A program made the position numbers and the translations under genes. 36,512 nucleotides of DNA. It comes from Modestobacter sp. (lineage in GTDB: Bacteria; Actinomycetota; Actinomycetes; Mycobacteriales; Geodermatophilaceae). Below the pieces are notes generated by a model that saw only the letters and a program-made list of their open reading frames with translations, ran no database searches and was not told the origin of the DNA. This document shows, in pieces, positions 10,240 to 18,108 of this stretch (position 1 is the stretch's first letter; each line of letters starts with the position of its first letter). The stretch spans positions 1-36,512 of the forward strand of contig JAICZD010000003.1 in NCBI GenBank assembly GCA_025933855.1. The letters run 5' to 3'.

Positions 10240-10284
10240 CATCGAGGGGTGCCACTCGACGTCCCTCGGACGTCCCCCTCGATG
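10240..10284 (+). promoter_or_regulatory. Nested stem-loop in the benA 5' leader
   Basis: An outer 10-bp stem, CATCGAGGGG (10240-10249) with CCCCTCGATG (10275-10284), encloses an inner 7-bp hairpin, GACGTCC-CTC-GGACGTC (10258-10274). The inner hairpin abuts the right arm of the outer stem, leaving an 8-nt bulge on the left. The structure ends 16 nt before the benA Shine-Dalgarno. It may be a leader RNA element, a terminator/attenuator without a U tract, or a DNA-level operator. Confidence 0.5.
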
Positions 10285-10310
10285 TCCCACCGAAGCCACC
10301 GGAGGCCCCC

Positions 10311-11693
10311 ATGTCTGCCGACCTGACGCACGTCCGCCAGGTTCTCTCCGACGCCGTCATCGACGACCCGGAGGCCGGGATCTACCGGGCCAACCGCCGG
10401 ATCTTCACCGACGAGGAGATCTTCGAGCTGGAGATGACGCACATCTTCGAGGGCAACTGGATCTACCTCGCGCACGAGAGCCAGCTGCCCAACCCGGGTG
10501 ACTACTTCACCACCTCGATCGGTCGCCAGCCGGTGGTGATCACCCGGGACCGCAACGGCGAGCTGCACTGCCTGATCAACGCCTGCGCCCACCGCGGCGC
10601 GATGCTGTGCCGCCGCAAGGTGGACAACCGGATGACCCTGACCTGCCCCTTCCACGGCTGGACGTTCCGCAACGACGGAACGCTGCTGAAGGTCAAGGAC
10701 CCCGAGGGGGCCGGCTACCCGGACAGCTTCGACCGGGACGGCTCGCACAACCTCACCGCGGTGGCCCGGTTCGACAGCTACCGGGGATTCCTGTTCGGCA
10801 GCCTCAACCCGGACGTGAGCTCGCTGGCCGACCACCTCGGCGACAGCACCAAGGTGATCGACATGCTCGTCGACCAGTCGCCGGAGGGCCTGGAGGTGCT
10901 CCGCGGCTCCTCCACCTACACCTACGACGGCAACTGGAAGGTGCAGGCGGAGAACGGCGCCGACGGGTACCACGTCAGCGCGACGCACTGGAACTACGCA
11001 GCGACCACCTCGCGGCGCAGCACCGGGGAGTCGGCCAACACCACCAAGGCGCTGGACGCCGGCGGCTGGGGCAAGTCCGGCGGCGGCTACTGGTCGTTCC
11101 CGAACGGCCACCTCTGCCTGTGGACCTGGGCGGCCAACCCGCAGGACCGGCCGCTGTGGGACCGGATGGACGAGCTCAAGGCGAAGTTCGGGGACGCCAA
11201 GGGCGAGTTCATGGTCAAGGGCTCCCGCAACCTCTGCCTCTACCCGAACGTCTACCTGATGGACCAGTTCAGCACCCAGATCCGGCACTTCCGCCCGATC
11301 GCGCCGGACCGGACCGAGGTCACCATCTACTGCATCGCGCCCAAGGGGGAGAGCGCCGAGGCCCGGGCGCACCGGATCCGCCAGTACGAGGACTTCTTCA
11401 ACGCCTCGGGCATGGCCACCCCGGACGACCTCGAGGAGTTCCGCTCCTGCCAGCTCACCTTCCGGGCCACCGCGGCACCGTGGAACGACATGAGCCGGGG
11501 TGCCGAGCACTGGCTGCACGGGCCGGACGAGGTCGCCGAAGCCCTCGGCATGGACGGCGTCATCTCCGCCGGGGTGCGCAACGAGGACGAGGGCCTCTTC
11601 CCCGTGCAGCACGGCTACTGGCTCGCCACGATGCGGGCCGCACTGGAGCGACAGGCCGGCACGGCCGCCGCGACCGCGACTTCGAAGGGCTGA
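10311..11693 (+). CDS. benA: Benzoate 1,2-dioxygenase large (alpha) subunit
   Basis: Catalytic subunit of the Rieske non-haem iron oxygenase that converts benzoate to the cis-1,2-dihydrodiol carboxylate. The 460-residue product carries the Rieske [2Fe-2S] ligands C92-x-H94 and C112-x2-H115 with the classical 17-residue spacing. The mononuclear iron region is [14 protein letters not shown], with H221 and H226, and D218 as the likely bridge to the neighbouring subunit's Rieske centre. The ATG at 10311 has GGAGG six bases upstream; an in-frame ATG 84 bp earlier lies before the leader hairpin and lacks a comparable site. benB starts 6 bp after its stop. A toluate or anthranilate preference cannot be excluded from sequence alone, but the neighbours fit benzoate. 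Confidence 0.95.
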   Translation: MSADLTHVRQVLSDAVIDDPEAGIYRANRRIFTDEEIFELEMTHIFEGNWIYLAHESQLPNPGDYFTTSIGRQPVVITRDRNGELHCLINACAHRGAMLCRRKVDNRMTLTCPFHGWTFRNDGTLLKVKDPEGAGYPDSFDRDGSHNLTAVARFDSYRGFLFGSLNPDVSSLADHLGDSTKVIDMLVDQSPEGLEVLRGSSTYTYDGNWKVQAENGADGYHVSATHWNYAATTSRRSTGESANTTKALDAGGWGKSGGGYWSFPNGHLCLWTWAANPQDRPLWDRMDELKAKFGDAKGEFMVKGSRNLCLYPNVYLMDQFSTQIRHFRPIAPDRTEVTIYCIAPKGESAEARAHRIRQYEDFFNASGMATPDDLEEFRSCQLTFRATAAPWNDMSRGAEHWLHGPDEVAEALGMDGVISAGVRNEDEGLFPVQHGYWLATMRAALERQAGTAAATATSKG

Positions 11694-11699
11694 CCGGCG

Positions 11700-12275
11700 A
11701 TGACCACCACCCAGAGCGCCCCGCACACCACTCCGCAGACCGGCGCCCCGGCCGGACCCGGCCAGGCCGGATCGACCGGCGGCACGCTGATCACCCAGAA
11801 CGCGATCGAGCAGTTCCTCTACCGCGAGGCCCGCTACCTCGACGACCGCGAGTTCGAGAAGTGGCTGGACTGCTACGCGGACGACGTCGTCTTCTGGATG
11901 CCGGCCTGGGCCGACGACGACCGGCTCACCGAGGATCCCCAGCGCGACATCTCGCTGATCTACTACGGCAACAAGGGCGGGCTGCAGGACCGGATCTTCC
12001 GCATCCGGACCGAGCGCTCCAGCGCCACGTCACTGCCCGAACCCCGCACGAGCCACAACATCTCCAACGTCGAGGTCATCGAACGCCGGGGCGACCTGGT
12101 CGACATCCGGTTCAACTGGCACACCATGTACTTCCGGTACAAGACCGTGGACCCGTACTACGGGACGTCGTTCTACGTGATCGACTTCTCCGGGCCGTCG
12201 CCCCTCATCCGGCGCAAGACCGTGGTGCTGAAGAACGACTACATCCACCACGTCGTCGACGTCTACCACATCTGA
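11700..12275 (+). CDS. benB: Benzoate 1,2-dioxygenase small (beta) subunit
   Basis: Structural beta subunit of the alpha3-beta3 oxygenase, a cone-shaped SnoaL/NTF2-like fold. The 191-residue protein has the typical segments QFLYREARYLDDREFEKWL, DISLIYYGNKGGLQDRIFR, PRTSHNISNVEV and the C-terminal LIRRKTVVLKNDYI. About 30 residues of Thr/Pro/Gly-rich sequence precede the conserved fold, slightly longer than in proteobacterial BenB. It lies 6 bp after benA and 18 bp before the fused benC/benD gene, so the operon is continuous. The ATG at 11700 has only a weak ribosome binding site, which is consistent with coupling to benA. Confidence 0.95.
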   Translation: MTTTQSAPHTTPQTGAPAGPGQAGSTGGTLITQNAIEQFLYREARYLDDREFEKWLDCYADDVVFWMPAWADDDRLTEDPQRDISLIYYGNKGGLQDRIFRIRTERSSATSLPEPRTSHNISNVEVIERRGDLVDIRFNWHTMYFRYKTVDPYYGTSFYVIDFSGPSPLIRRKTVVLKNDYIHHVVDVYHI

Positions 12276-12293
12276 TCGGAGGCGAGAGATCCC

Positions 12294-15044
12294 ATGGACC
12301 ATCGTGTGGCACTCGCGTTCGAGGACGGCGTCACCCGGTTCATCACCTGCCGGGACGACCAGACCGTCGCCGACGCGTCCTACCGGGCGCGGATCAACAT
12401 CCCGCTGGACTGCCGGGACGGCGCCTGCGGAACCTGCAAGGCGCTGTGCGAGTCGGGGGACTTCGACGGCGGCAACTACCTGGAGGACGCGCTCTCGGCC
12501 GACGAGGCGGCGGACGGGTACGTGCTGCCCTGCAGCATGAAGCCCCGCTCGGACCTCGTGCTGCAGATCGCCACGACCTCGGCGGTCGCGAAGACCAGCG
12601 CCGGCACGCACCGCGGCACGGTGACCCGGCTGGACCGGCTCTCCCCGACCACGATGGGGCTGTCCGTCGAGATCGACGACCGCGACGCGCTGGCCTTCCT
12701 GCCCGGCCAGTACGTGAACATCGCCGTGCCGGGCACGGAGGAATCACGCTCCTACTCCTTCAGCAGCGCGCCGCAGGACAAGGAGCTGACCTTCCTGATC
12801 AAGCTGACGCCCGGCGGGGTGATGTCGGAGTACCTCGGGTCCCGCGCCGCCGTCGGTGACGAGATCACCTTCACCGGCCCGCACGGGAGCTTCTTCCTGC
12901 GCGAGTCCGACGCGCCGCTGATGCTGCTGGCCGGAGGCACCGGGCTGGCGCCGGTGCTGTCCATCCTGCGGACGCTGGAGGCCGGCGGCAGCACCCGGCA
13001 GATGCACCTGCTGTACGGCGTCACGACCGACGACGACCTGGTCGGGATGGACGACATCAAGCAGGTCGCCGACTCCCTCGAGGGGCTGACCTGGGACTAC
13101 TGCGTCGCCGACGAGGCGACGACGGCCCCCAACCACGGCTTCGTCACCGGCCTCATGGCACCCGAGCACCTGCACGGTGGGGACACCGCCGTGTACCTCT
13201 GCGGGCCACCGCCGATGGTGGAGGGGGTCCGCCGGCACATCGCCGGACTCGGCGTCACCCCGTCCGGCTTCTACTACGAGAAGTTCGCCCTCGCCGCACC
13301 CGAGGCCGCGGTCGAGGCCGAGCCGCAGGTCGATCTCGAGGTCGCTGCCGTGGCGCCGGAGCCCGCTCCCGAGGCACCGGCCCAGGCCGCCCCGGCCGAC
13401 GGCAGCGACCTCCGCACCCTGGCGGGCCGGGAGGGCCGGACGTCGGCCGGGCAGCTGCTGCTGCCCCCGGAGGAGCTGACCCCCTCCGGCGCCGGCGCGC
13501 CGGCGCGCCCCGCCGACCCGCCGGCCGAGATGCGGCGGCTGGCCGGCCAGGTGCTGGGACAGCCCGCCGGCACCGGCGAGGCCCTCCCGGTGGCCGACGC
13601 CGACGACCTGCTGCCCGCCGGCGGCGCCCGCTCGCTCGCCGGCCAGGAACTGTTCTCCGCATCGGCGCTGGAGCCGCTCACCGCGCCGGCCCCGGAGGTG
13701 CCGGCGGACCGGCCCCGGCCCGCGGCGGCCGCCGAGGGCTTCGAGATCACGGCCGACGGCTACCAGATCGGGGAGGAGCACCCCTCCGTGCACGAGTCCG
13801 ATGCCATCTTCGACGCCCGCCGGGCGCTGGAGCTGGGGGCTCTCGAGCTCACGATCGGGCGGCTGACCCACCACCAGCTGGTGGGTTACCGGCTGCTCGC
13901 CGAGGCGACGGTGCCCTACGTCGAGGGCGACAGGTTCGTCGACGCGGCCGCCTACACCGAGACCAACGCCGCCTTCCACGACTACCTGTTCACCCTCACC
14001 GGCAACGAGCACCTGCTCCGCGCCTACCAGGCGCTGGGCGTCAAGGGGCACATGGAGGACTCGCTGCGGACGGCGACCTGGGTCCACCCGCGGTGCGCCC
14101 AGGACCACCTCGACATCGTCACGGCCTTCACCGACGGCGACCGCGAGCGCGCCCGCACCCTGGTCGTGGAGCACGCCGAACGGTCCAAGGAGACCACCCG
14201 ACGGGCCATGGCCGACAGAACCAGGGCCGACCAGGCCACGGCCGGCCGGCCGCGCTTCCTCAGCCCCGGGCGCTTCGACGGCAAGGTCGTGGTCGTCACC
14301 GGAGCCGCGCAGGGCATCGGCCGGGCGGTGGCCGAGCGGATCTCCGCCGAGGGTGGCCGCGTCGTCCTCCTGGACCGGTCCCCGCTGGTGCACGAGGTCG
14401 CCGACGGGCTGCTCGCCGCGGACCGGCCGGCGCTGCGGCTGGAGGCGGACCTGGAGGACTACGCCTCCGCCGACGCCGCACTCCGGGAGGCGCAGGCCTG
14501 GCACGGCCGGATCGACGTCCTGGTCAACAACGTCGGAGGGGCGATCAACTTCAAGCCGTACGTCGAGTTCACCGAGGCCGAGATCGCCGCGGAGATCAAC
14601 CGGTCGCTGATGCCCGCGCTGTGGTGCTGCCGGGCGGTCCTGCCCGGCATGGTGGCCCGCGGTGGCGGCGTGATCGTCAACGTGTCGTCGGCGGCCACGC
14701 GCGGCATCCACCGGGTGCCCTACTCCGCGGCCAAGGGCGGCATCAACGCGCTCACCGCCTCGCTGGCCCTGGAGTACGCCGGCGCCGGGATCCGCGTCGT
14801 CGCCACCGCTCCCGGCGGGACCGAGGCGCCGGCGCGGCGGATCTCCCGCGGAACCCCGGAGCCGCGTACCGAGCAGGAGCGGGCATGGTTCCAGGCGCAC
14901 ATCGACCAGACGCTCGGGTCCTCGCTGATGGGCCGCTACGGCACGCTGGAGGAGCAGGCGGCCGCCATCGCCTTCCTGGCGTCGGACGAGGCCTCCTACG
15001 TGACCGGAACCGTGCTGCCGGTGGCCGGCGGCGATCCGGGCTGA
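12294..15044 (+). CDS. benC-benD: Fusion: BenC reductase - FCD sensor-like domain - BenD diol dehydrogenase
   Basis: One 916-residue open frame. Residues 1-335 are BenC: a plant-type [2Fe-2S] ferredoxin (C40, C45, C48, C80), an FAD domain (RSYSFSS 152-158) and an NAD domain (GGTGLAP 214-220, CGPPPM 303-308, ending YYEKF). Residues 336-483 are an Ala/Pro-rich linker with three LAG-centred repeats. Residues 484-640 match the all-helical FCD domain of GntR/FadR-type regulators, including its usual metal/carboxylate ligand positions (N558, H562, H605, H627), but with no winged-helix domain. Residues 656-916 are a short-chain dehydrogenase, BenD (TGAAQGIG 669-676, NNVGG 745-749, S798/S799, Y810, K814), which oxidises the benzoate dihydrodiol to catechol. 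Codon use is uniform throughout. BenC and BenD are normally separate genes of about 340 and 260 residues. An effector-sensing or scaffold role for the FCD part is inferred. Confidence 0.92.
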   Translation: MDHRVALAFEDGVTRFITCRDDQTVADASYRARINIPLDCRDGACGTCKALCESGDFDGGNYLEDALSADEAADGYVLPCSMKPRSDLVLQIATTSAVAKTSAGTHRGTVTRLDRLSPTTMGLSVEIDDRDALAFLPGQYVNIAVPGTEESRSYSFSSAPQDKELTFLIKLTPGGVMSEYLGSRAAVGDEITFTGPHGSFFLRESDAPLMLLAGGTGLAPVLSILRTLEAGGSTRQMHLLYGVTTDDDLVGMDDIKQVADSLEGLTWDYCVADEATTAPNHGFVTGLMAPEHLHGGDTAVYLCGPPPMVEGVRRHIAGLGVTPSGFYYEKFALAAPEAAVEAEPQVDLEVAAVAPEPAPEAPAQAAPADGSDLRTLAGREGRTSAGQLLLPPEELTPSGAGAPARPADPPAEMRRLAGQVLGQPAGTGEALPVADADDLLPAGGARSLAGQELFSASALEPLTAPAPEVPADRPRPAAAAEGFEITADGYQIGEEHPSVHESDAIFDARRALELGALELTIGRLTHHQLVGYRLLAEATVPYVEGDRFVDAAAYTETNAAFHDYLFTLTGNEHLLRAYQALGVKGHMEDSLRTATWVHPRCAQDHLDIVTAFTDGDRERARTLVVEHAERSKETTRRAMADRTRADQATAGRPRFLSPGRFDGKVVVVTGAAQGIGRAVAERISAEGGRVVLLDRSPLVHEVADGLLAADRPALRLEADLEDYASADAALREAQAWHGRIDVLVNNVGGAINFKPYVEFTEAEIAAEINRSLMPALWCCRAVLPGMVARGGGVIVNVSSAATRGIHRVPYSAAKGGINALTASLALEYAGAGIRVVATAPGGTEAPARRISRGTPEPRTEQERAWFQAHIDQTLGSSLMGRYGTLEEQAAAIAFLASDEASYVTGTVLPVAGGDPG

Positions 15045-15048
15045 CCGC

Positions 15049-17829
15049 GTGCGGTCCGCGTCCCCGCGCCCGCTCATCCCGACCTACGGTCGGACCGTGA
15101 CCTCGGGGGACGACGACGTCCACGTCGTGGGGCAGGCCGCGGAGGCCGCGCGGCTGGACGCACTGCTCACCCGGGCCGGTGCCGGGCGAGCCGTGATGGC
15201 GCTGGTCGAGGGGCCGGCCGGGGTCGGCAAGACCATGCTGCTGCGACGGTTCCTCCGCCGGAACCCCGGGCTGCAGGTGTCCTCGGCGGCCGGGCTGGCG
15301 TGGGAGAGCCGTCGGGCGGGCGCGCTCGCGCTGCGGCTGCTCGAGGACGACGGCGACGGTGCCCCGCCGTCGACGACCGGCACCGATCCCGCGGACCTGG
15401 GCATCGAGCTCGCCGGGCGGTGGGCGGCCCGGACAGCGGAGGGGCAGCTGCTGGTCGCGGTCGACGACGCGCACTCCGCCGATCCGACGTCCCTGCGCGC
15501 GATCACGTCCGCGGCCGCCCGCAGCTGCGGCGCCGGGACCCTGCTGCTGCTCGTCCGGACCACCGGATGGCCGCCCGCGGGGGACCCCGAGGCCGTGGAC
15601 CTGCTCGACCGGCTGCCCGCCGTGCACGTCCGGGTGCCCGCCCTGGGACCGGAGGACACCCGGCTGCTGGCGGCGCGGATGGCGGCCGTCGACCTGCCGC
15701 TGCCGGTCGCCCGCCGGCTGTGCGAGCACGCCGCCGGGATCCCGCGCCACCTGCTGGAGATCCTCCGCGACACCTCACCGGCCCGGTTGTCGGACTGGCA
15801 GAGCCGGCTGCCCGCCCCGGGGTCGGTGCAGCACCGGGTCCAGCGGGCGCTCAGCGACTGCTGCCCGGCGACCCGGGCCCTGGTCGAGGCGGCGGCCGTG
15901 CTGGGGCCGACCCCGGTGCTCGCCGAGGCCGTGGCGCTGGGGGACGTTCCGGATCCGATCGCCGCGCTGGAGGAGGCCTGTGCGGCCGGGCTCCTCGCCC
16001 CCGGAGCCGGGCACGGCCTGGACGCGCTGGCCTTTCCCGGGCGGTTCGTCCGCGACGCCGTGCACGCCACCCTCGGTCCGCGTCGGCGTCACGACCTCCA
16101 CCTGCAGGCGGCGGCCGTGGTTCCCGACGAGACCCAACGGCTGCGTCACCGGGTCGAGGCGGCACCGCTGCCCGACGCCCGGCTCGCCGAGGAACTGGTG
16201 CAGCTGGCGCACCGCAAGGCCGACGAGGGCGCGTGGGCCGTGGTCGCGGGTGCGCTGATCGACGCCAGCCGGATCAGCCCCAGCCGGGTCGAGCGCGAGG
16301 ACCGCCTGATCGAGGCCGTCGACGCGCTGGCCGGCGCCGGGCTGCTCGGCCAGGCCGTCGACGCCATCGCCGACGTGGAGGCGCTGCCCTCCGGACCCCG
16401 GCGGGACGCCGTCCTGGCCTACATCGCCATCCAGCGCGGCCGGCGGGCCGAGGCCGCTTCCTACCTGGACGCGGCCTGGCGCCGCCGGGGGTCGGACCGG
16501 GATGCCGCCGCCGTCGTCTGCCAACGCCAGGTGCTGCACGCCCTCGCCGACTGGAACGGCGGTGAGCTGCTGCGGTGGGCCGGCCGCGCGGTGGAGCACG
16601 CCGAGCCCGGCGCGCCGGCCGCGGTCGAGTCACGGGCGATCATCGGGCTGGGCCATGCCGCCTGCGGTCACCTCGACGAGGCCTTCACCGCCTACCGCCA
16701 CGCCGTGGCCGAGAGCCCGTCCGGGCCGCAGCACCAACGCGCCCGGATGGGACTGGGCTGGCTGTACCTGGCGCAGGACGATCCCGAGGCGGCCCGGCGG
16801 GAGCTGGAGTACGCCGCTCCCACCGCGCGGCAGTCCGGCTCCAACCGGGTGTCGCTGTGGGCCCTGGCGTGGCTGGCCCGCACCCGCTTCGTGCTGGGGG
16901 ACTGGCTCGGCGCGCTGCAGGCGGTGGACCAGGCGGAGCTGCTGCTCGGCGCGACCGGGCTGGACCTGCTGCGGCCCCTCGTGCACTGGACCGGTGCCCA
17001 GATCCGGGCGCTGCGCGGGGAGCAGGAGGCCGCGGACGGCCACCTGTACGCCGGTGCCGCCGCGGAGCACGACTACACGGTCATGACCGTTCCGGCGCTC
17101 CTCGCCCGGGCGCAGGTCGCCGAGTCCCGCGGGGACCACCACGCCGTCGTCCGGCACCTCGCGCCGCTCGCCGTCCGCCCGTTCCGCGCCGGCCTGGACG
17201 AGCCCGGCTTCTGGCCCTGGCACGACGTCTACGCCAACGCCCTGGTCCTGGGCCACCGCCTGGCCGAGGCCGAGGCGTTCCTCGAGCCGCTCGAGCAGAC
17301 GGCCCGGGCCCGGGGACATCGATCGACCCGCGCCCGGCTCGGCGTGGTGCGGGGCCGGCTGCTGGCGGCGCGCGGGGACATGGCAGGCGCCGAGGAGGCA
17401 CTCGGCCGGGCGCGGGCCGAGCTCGCCGCGCTGCCGGTTCCGTACGAGCAGGCCCGGGTCGACCTCGCCCTCGGGCTCACCCTGCGCCGGGCCGGCCGCC
17501 GACGGGATGCGACGGAGATGCTCACCACGGCCCGCTCGGCCTTCGCGGCACTCGGCGCGCAGGTCGACGTCGACCGTTGCGACCGGGAACTGAAGGCCGG
17601 CCGGCCGGCGCACGGCGGTGGCCCGCCCGCCGCGGACACCCTCACCGAGCAGGAGCGGAGCGTCGCCTCGCTGGTGGCCACGGGGATGGCCAACAAGGAG
17701 GTCGCCGGCGCGATGATGCTGTCGGTCAAGACGGTCCAGTTCCACCTGACCCGGGTCTACGCCAAGCTCGGTGTCCGGTCCCGGTCGGAGCTGGCGGCGC
17801 GCTTCGCCCGCCGCCCCGCCGACCAGTGA
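15049..17829 (+). CDS. benR: LuxR-family large ATP-binding (LAL) regulator, BenR-like
   Basis: A 926-residue regulator with an N-terminal AAA/STAND ATPase: Walker A GPAGVGKT (about 56-63) and Walker B LLVAVDDAHSAD (about 134-145). A TPR-like helical middle region spans roughly 350-840, and a C-terminal LuxR helix-turn-helix covers TLTEQERSVASLVATGMANK through KTVQFHLTRVYAKLGVRSR (about 865-915). The order ben genes then a LuxR-type regulator matches the Corynebacterium glutamicum arrangement, where BenR activates ben genes. The GTG at 15049 lies 4 bp after the benCD stop; a GTG at 15097 is an alternative that fits domain homology equally well. Having both this and a LysR regulator on one pathway suggests two-signal control. 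Confidence 0.88.
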   Translation: MRSASPRPLIPTYGRTVTSGDDDVHVVGQAAEAARLDALLTRAGAGRAVMALVEGPAGVGKTMLLRRFLRRNPGLQVSSAAGLAWESRRAGALALRLLEDDGDGAPPSTTGTDPADLGIELAGRWAARTAEGQLLVAVDDAHSADPTSLRAITSAAARSCGAGTLLLLVRTTGWPPAGDPEAVDLLDRLPAVHVRVPALGPEDTRLLAARMAAVDLPLPVARRLCEHAAGIPRHLLEILRDTSPARLSDWQSRLPAPGSVQHRVQRALSDCCPATRALVEAAAVLGPTPVLAEAVALGDVPDPIAALEEACAAGLLAPGAGHGLDALAFPGRFVRDAVHATLGPRRRHDLHLQAAAVVPDETQRLRHRVEAAPLPDARLAEELVQLAHRKADEGAWAVVAGALIDASRISPSRVEREDRLIEAVDALAGAGLLGQAVDAIADVEALPSGPRRDAVLAYIAIQRGRRAEAASYLDAAWRRRGSDRDAAAVVCQRQVLHALADWNGGELLRWAGRAVEHAEPGAPAAVESRAIIGLGHAACGHLDEAFTAYRHAVAESPSGPQHQRARMGLGWLYLAQDDPEAARRELEYAAPTARQSGSNRVSLWALAWLARTRFVLGDWLGALQAVDQAELLLGATGLDLLRPLVHWTGAQIRALRGEQEAADGHLYAGAAAEHDYTVMTVPALLARAQVAESRGDHHAVVRHLAPLAVRPFRAGLDEPGFWPWHDVYANALVLGHRLAEAEAFLEPLEQTARARGHRSTRARLGVVRGRLLAARGDMAGAEEALGRARAELAALPVPYEQARVDLALGLTLRRAGRRRDATEMLTTARSAFAALGAQVDVDRCDRELKAGRPAHGGGPPAADTLTEQERSVASLVATGMANKEVAGAMMLSVKTVQFHLTRVYAKLGVRSRSELAARFARRPADQ

Positions 17830-17859
17830 TCGGACGGCGCGGGAACCGGCGCCGGCCGG

Positions 17860-17955
17860 TCAGCCGAACGGACGGATCCGCCAGCGCTCGTGCACGACCT
17901 CCGAGTCGACCGACCGGCTGTGCTGGTCCAGCGAGAGAGCGTCCGTGGGCGGCAC
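17860..17955 (-). CDS. 31-residue peptide with duplicated leader and N terminus
   Basis: A short frame with a GTG start, 31 codons, beginning MPPTDALSLD and ending RWRIRPFG. AGGAG is placed five bases before the GTG. The leader and first ten codons lie in the 81-bp direct repeat and reappear at 19567 with only one conservative change (D to E). I do not recognise the peptide. It could be a leader peptide, a small functional peptide, or the stump of a gene truncated on recombination. Conservation of both the ribosome binding site and the start of the frame argues that it is or was translated. Confidence 0.4.
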   Translation of the reverse strand: MPPTDALSLDQHSRSVDSEVVHERWRIRPFG

Positions 17956-18006
17956 CGTGTCTCCTGGCGGGTGGACGGTGGCGCGTGCGCCGCGGAGACG
18001 CCCGTC
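17926..18006. repeat. 81-bp direct repeat, copy 1
   Basis: It matches 19538-19618 at 79 of 81 positions (differences at 17941 and 17955). Read on the minus strand it contains a leader, a Shine-Dalgarno and ten codons. GTCTCC (plus 17994-17999) can pair with GGAGAC (plus 17959-17964), which includes the Shine-Dalgarno, and a GGCGC-GT-GCGCC dyad (17980-17991) sits in the loop. Confidence 0.95.
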
Positions 18007-18030
18007 ACCTGCATTGCGGAACGGCAGGTG
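18006..18030. promoter_or_regulatory. CACCTGC-N11-GCAGGTG inverted repeat
   Basis: A perfect 7-bp inverted repeat (18006-18012 with 18024-18030) begins at the outer edge of repeat copy 1 and lies about 80 bp upstream of the FAD monooxygenase start. It is absent from the second repeat copy, so it belongs to the unique segment. It is a candidate operator for the monooxygenase or for the divergent peptide. Confidence 0.35.
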
Positions 18031-18108
18031 GGACCGCGCGAAGACCTACCACGCGCGCACTCACTGCCGTAGCGTCGTTCGTCCCCGCCTGTGAGTCGGG
18101 AAACCCCG

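Larger units (their letters stand above)
10046..10310. promoter_or_regulatory. Divergent catRBAC / benAB control region
   Basis: The 265 bp between the catR and benA starts contain no convincing gene. They hold, left to right, two abutting 10-bp palindromes (10112-10131), a GTGA-N6-TCAC inverted repeat (10189-10202), a nested hairpin (10240-10284) and the benA ribosome binding site GGAGG (10301-10305). LysR and LuxR-type regulators encoded on either side are the likely ligands. Individual -10 and -35 boxes could not be assigned with confidence. Confidence 0.65.

Noticed and set aside
9921-11726. 601-codon frame opposite benA
   Set aside because: Antisense shadow; benA has intact Rieske and iron ligands.
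12744-15077. 777-codon frame opposite the benC/benD fusion
   Set aside because: Low-complexity Gly/Arg/Val composition and no motifs; the sense strand explains the region completely.
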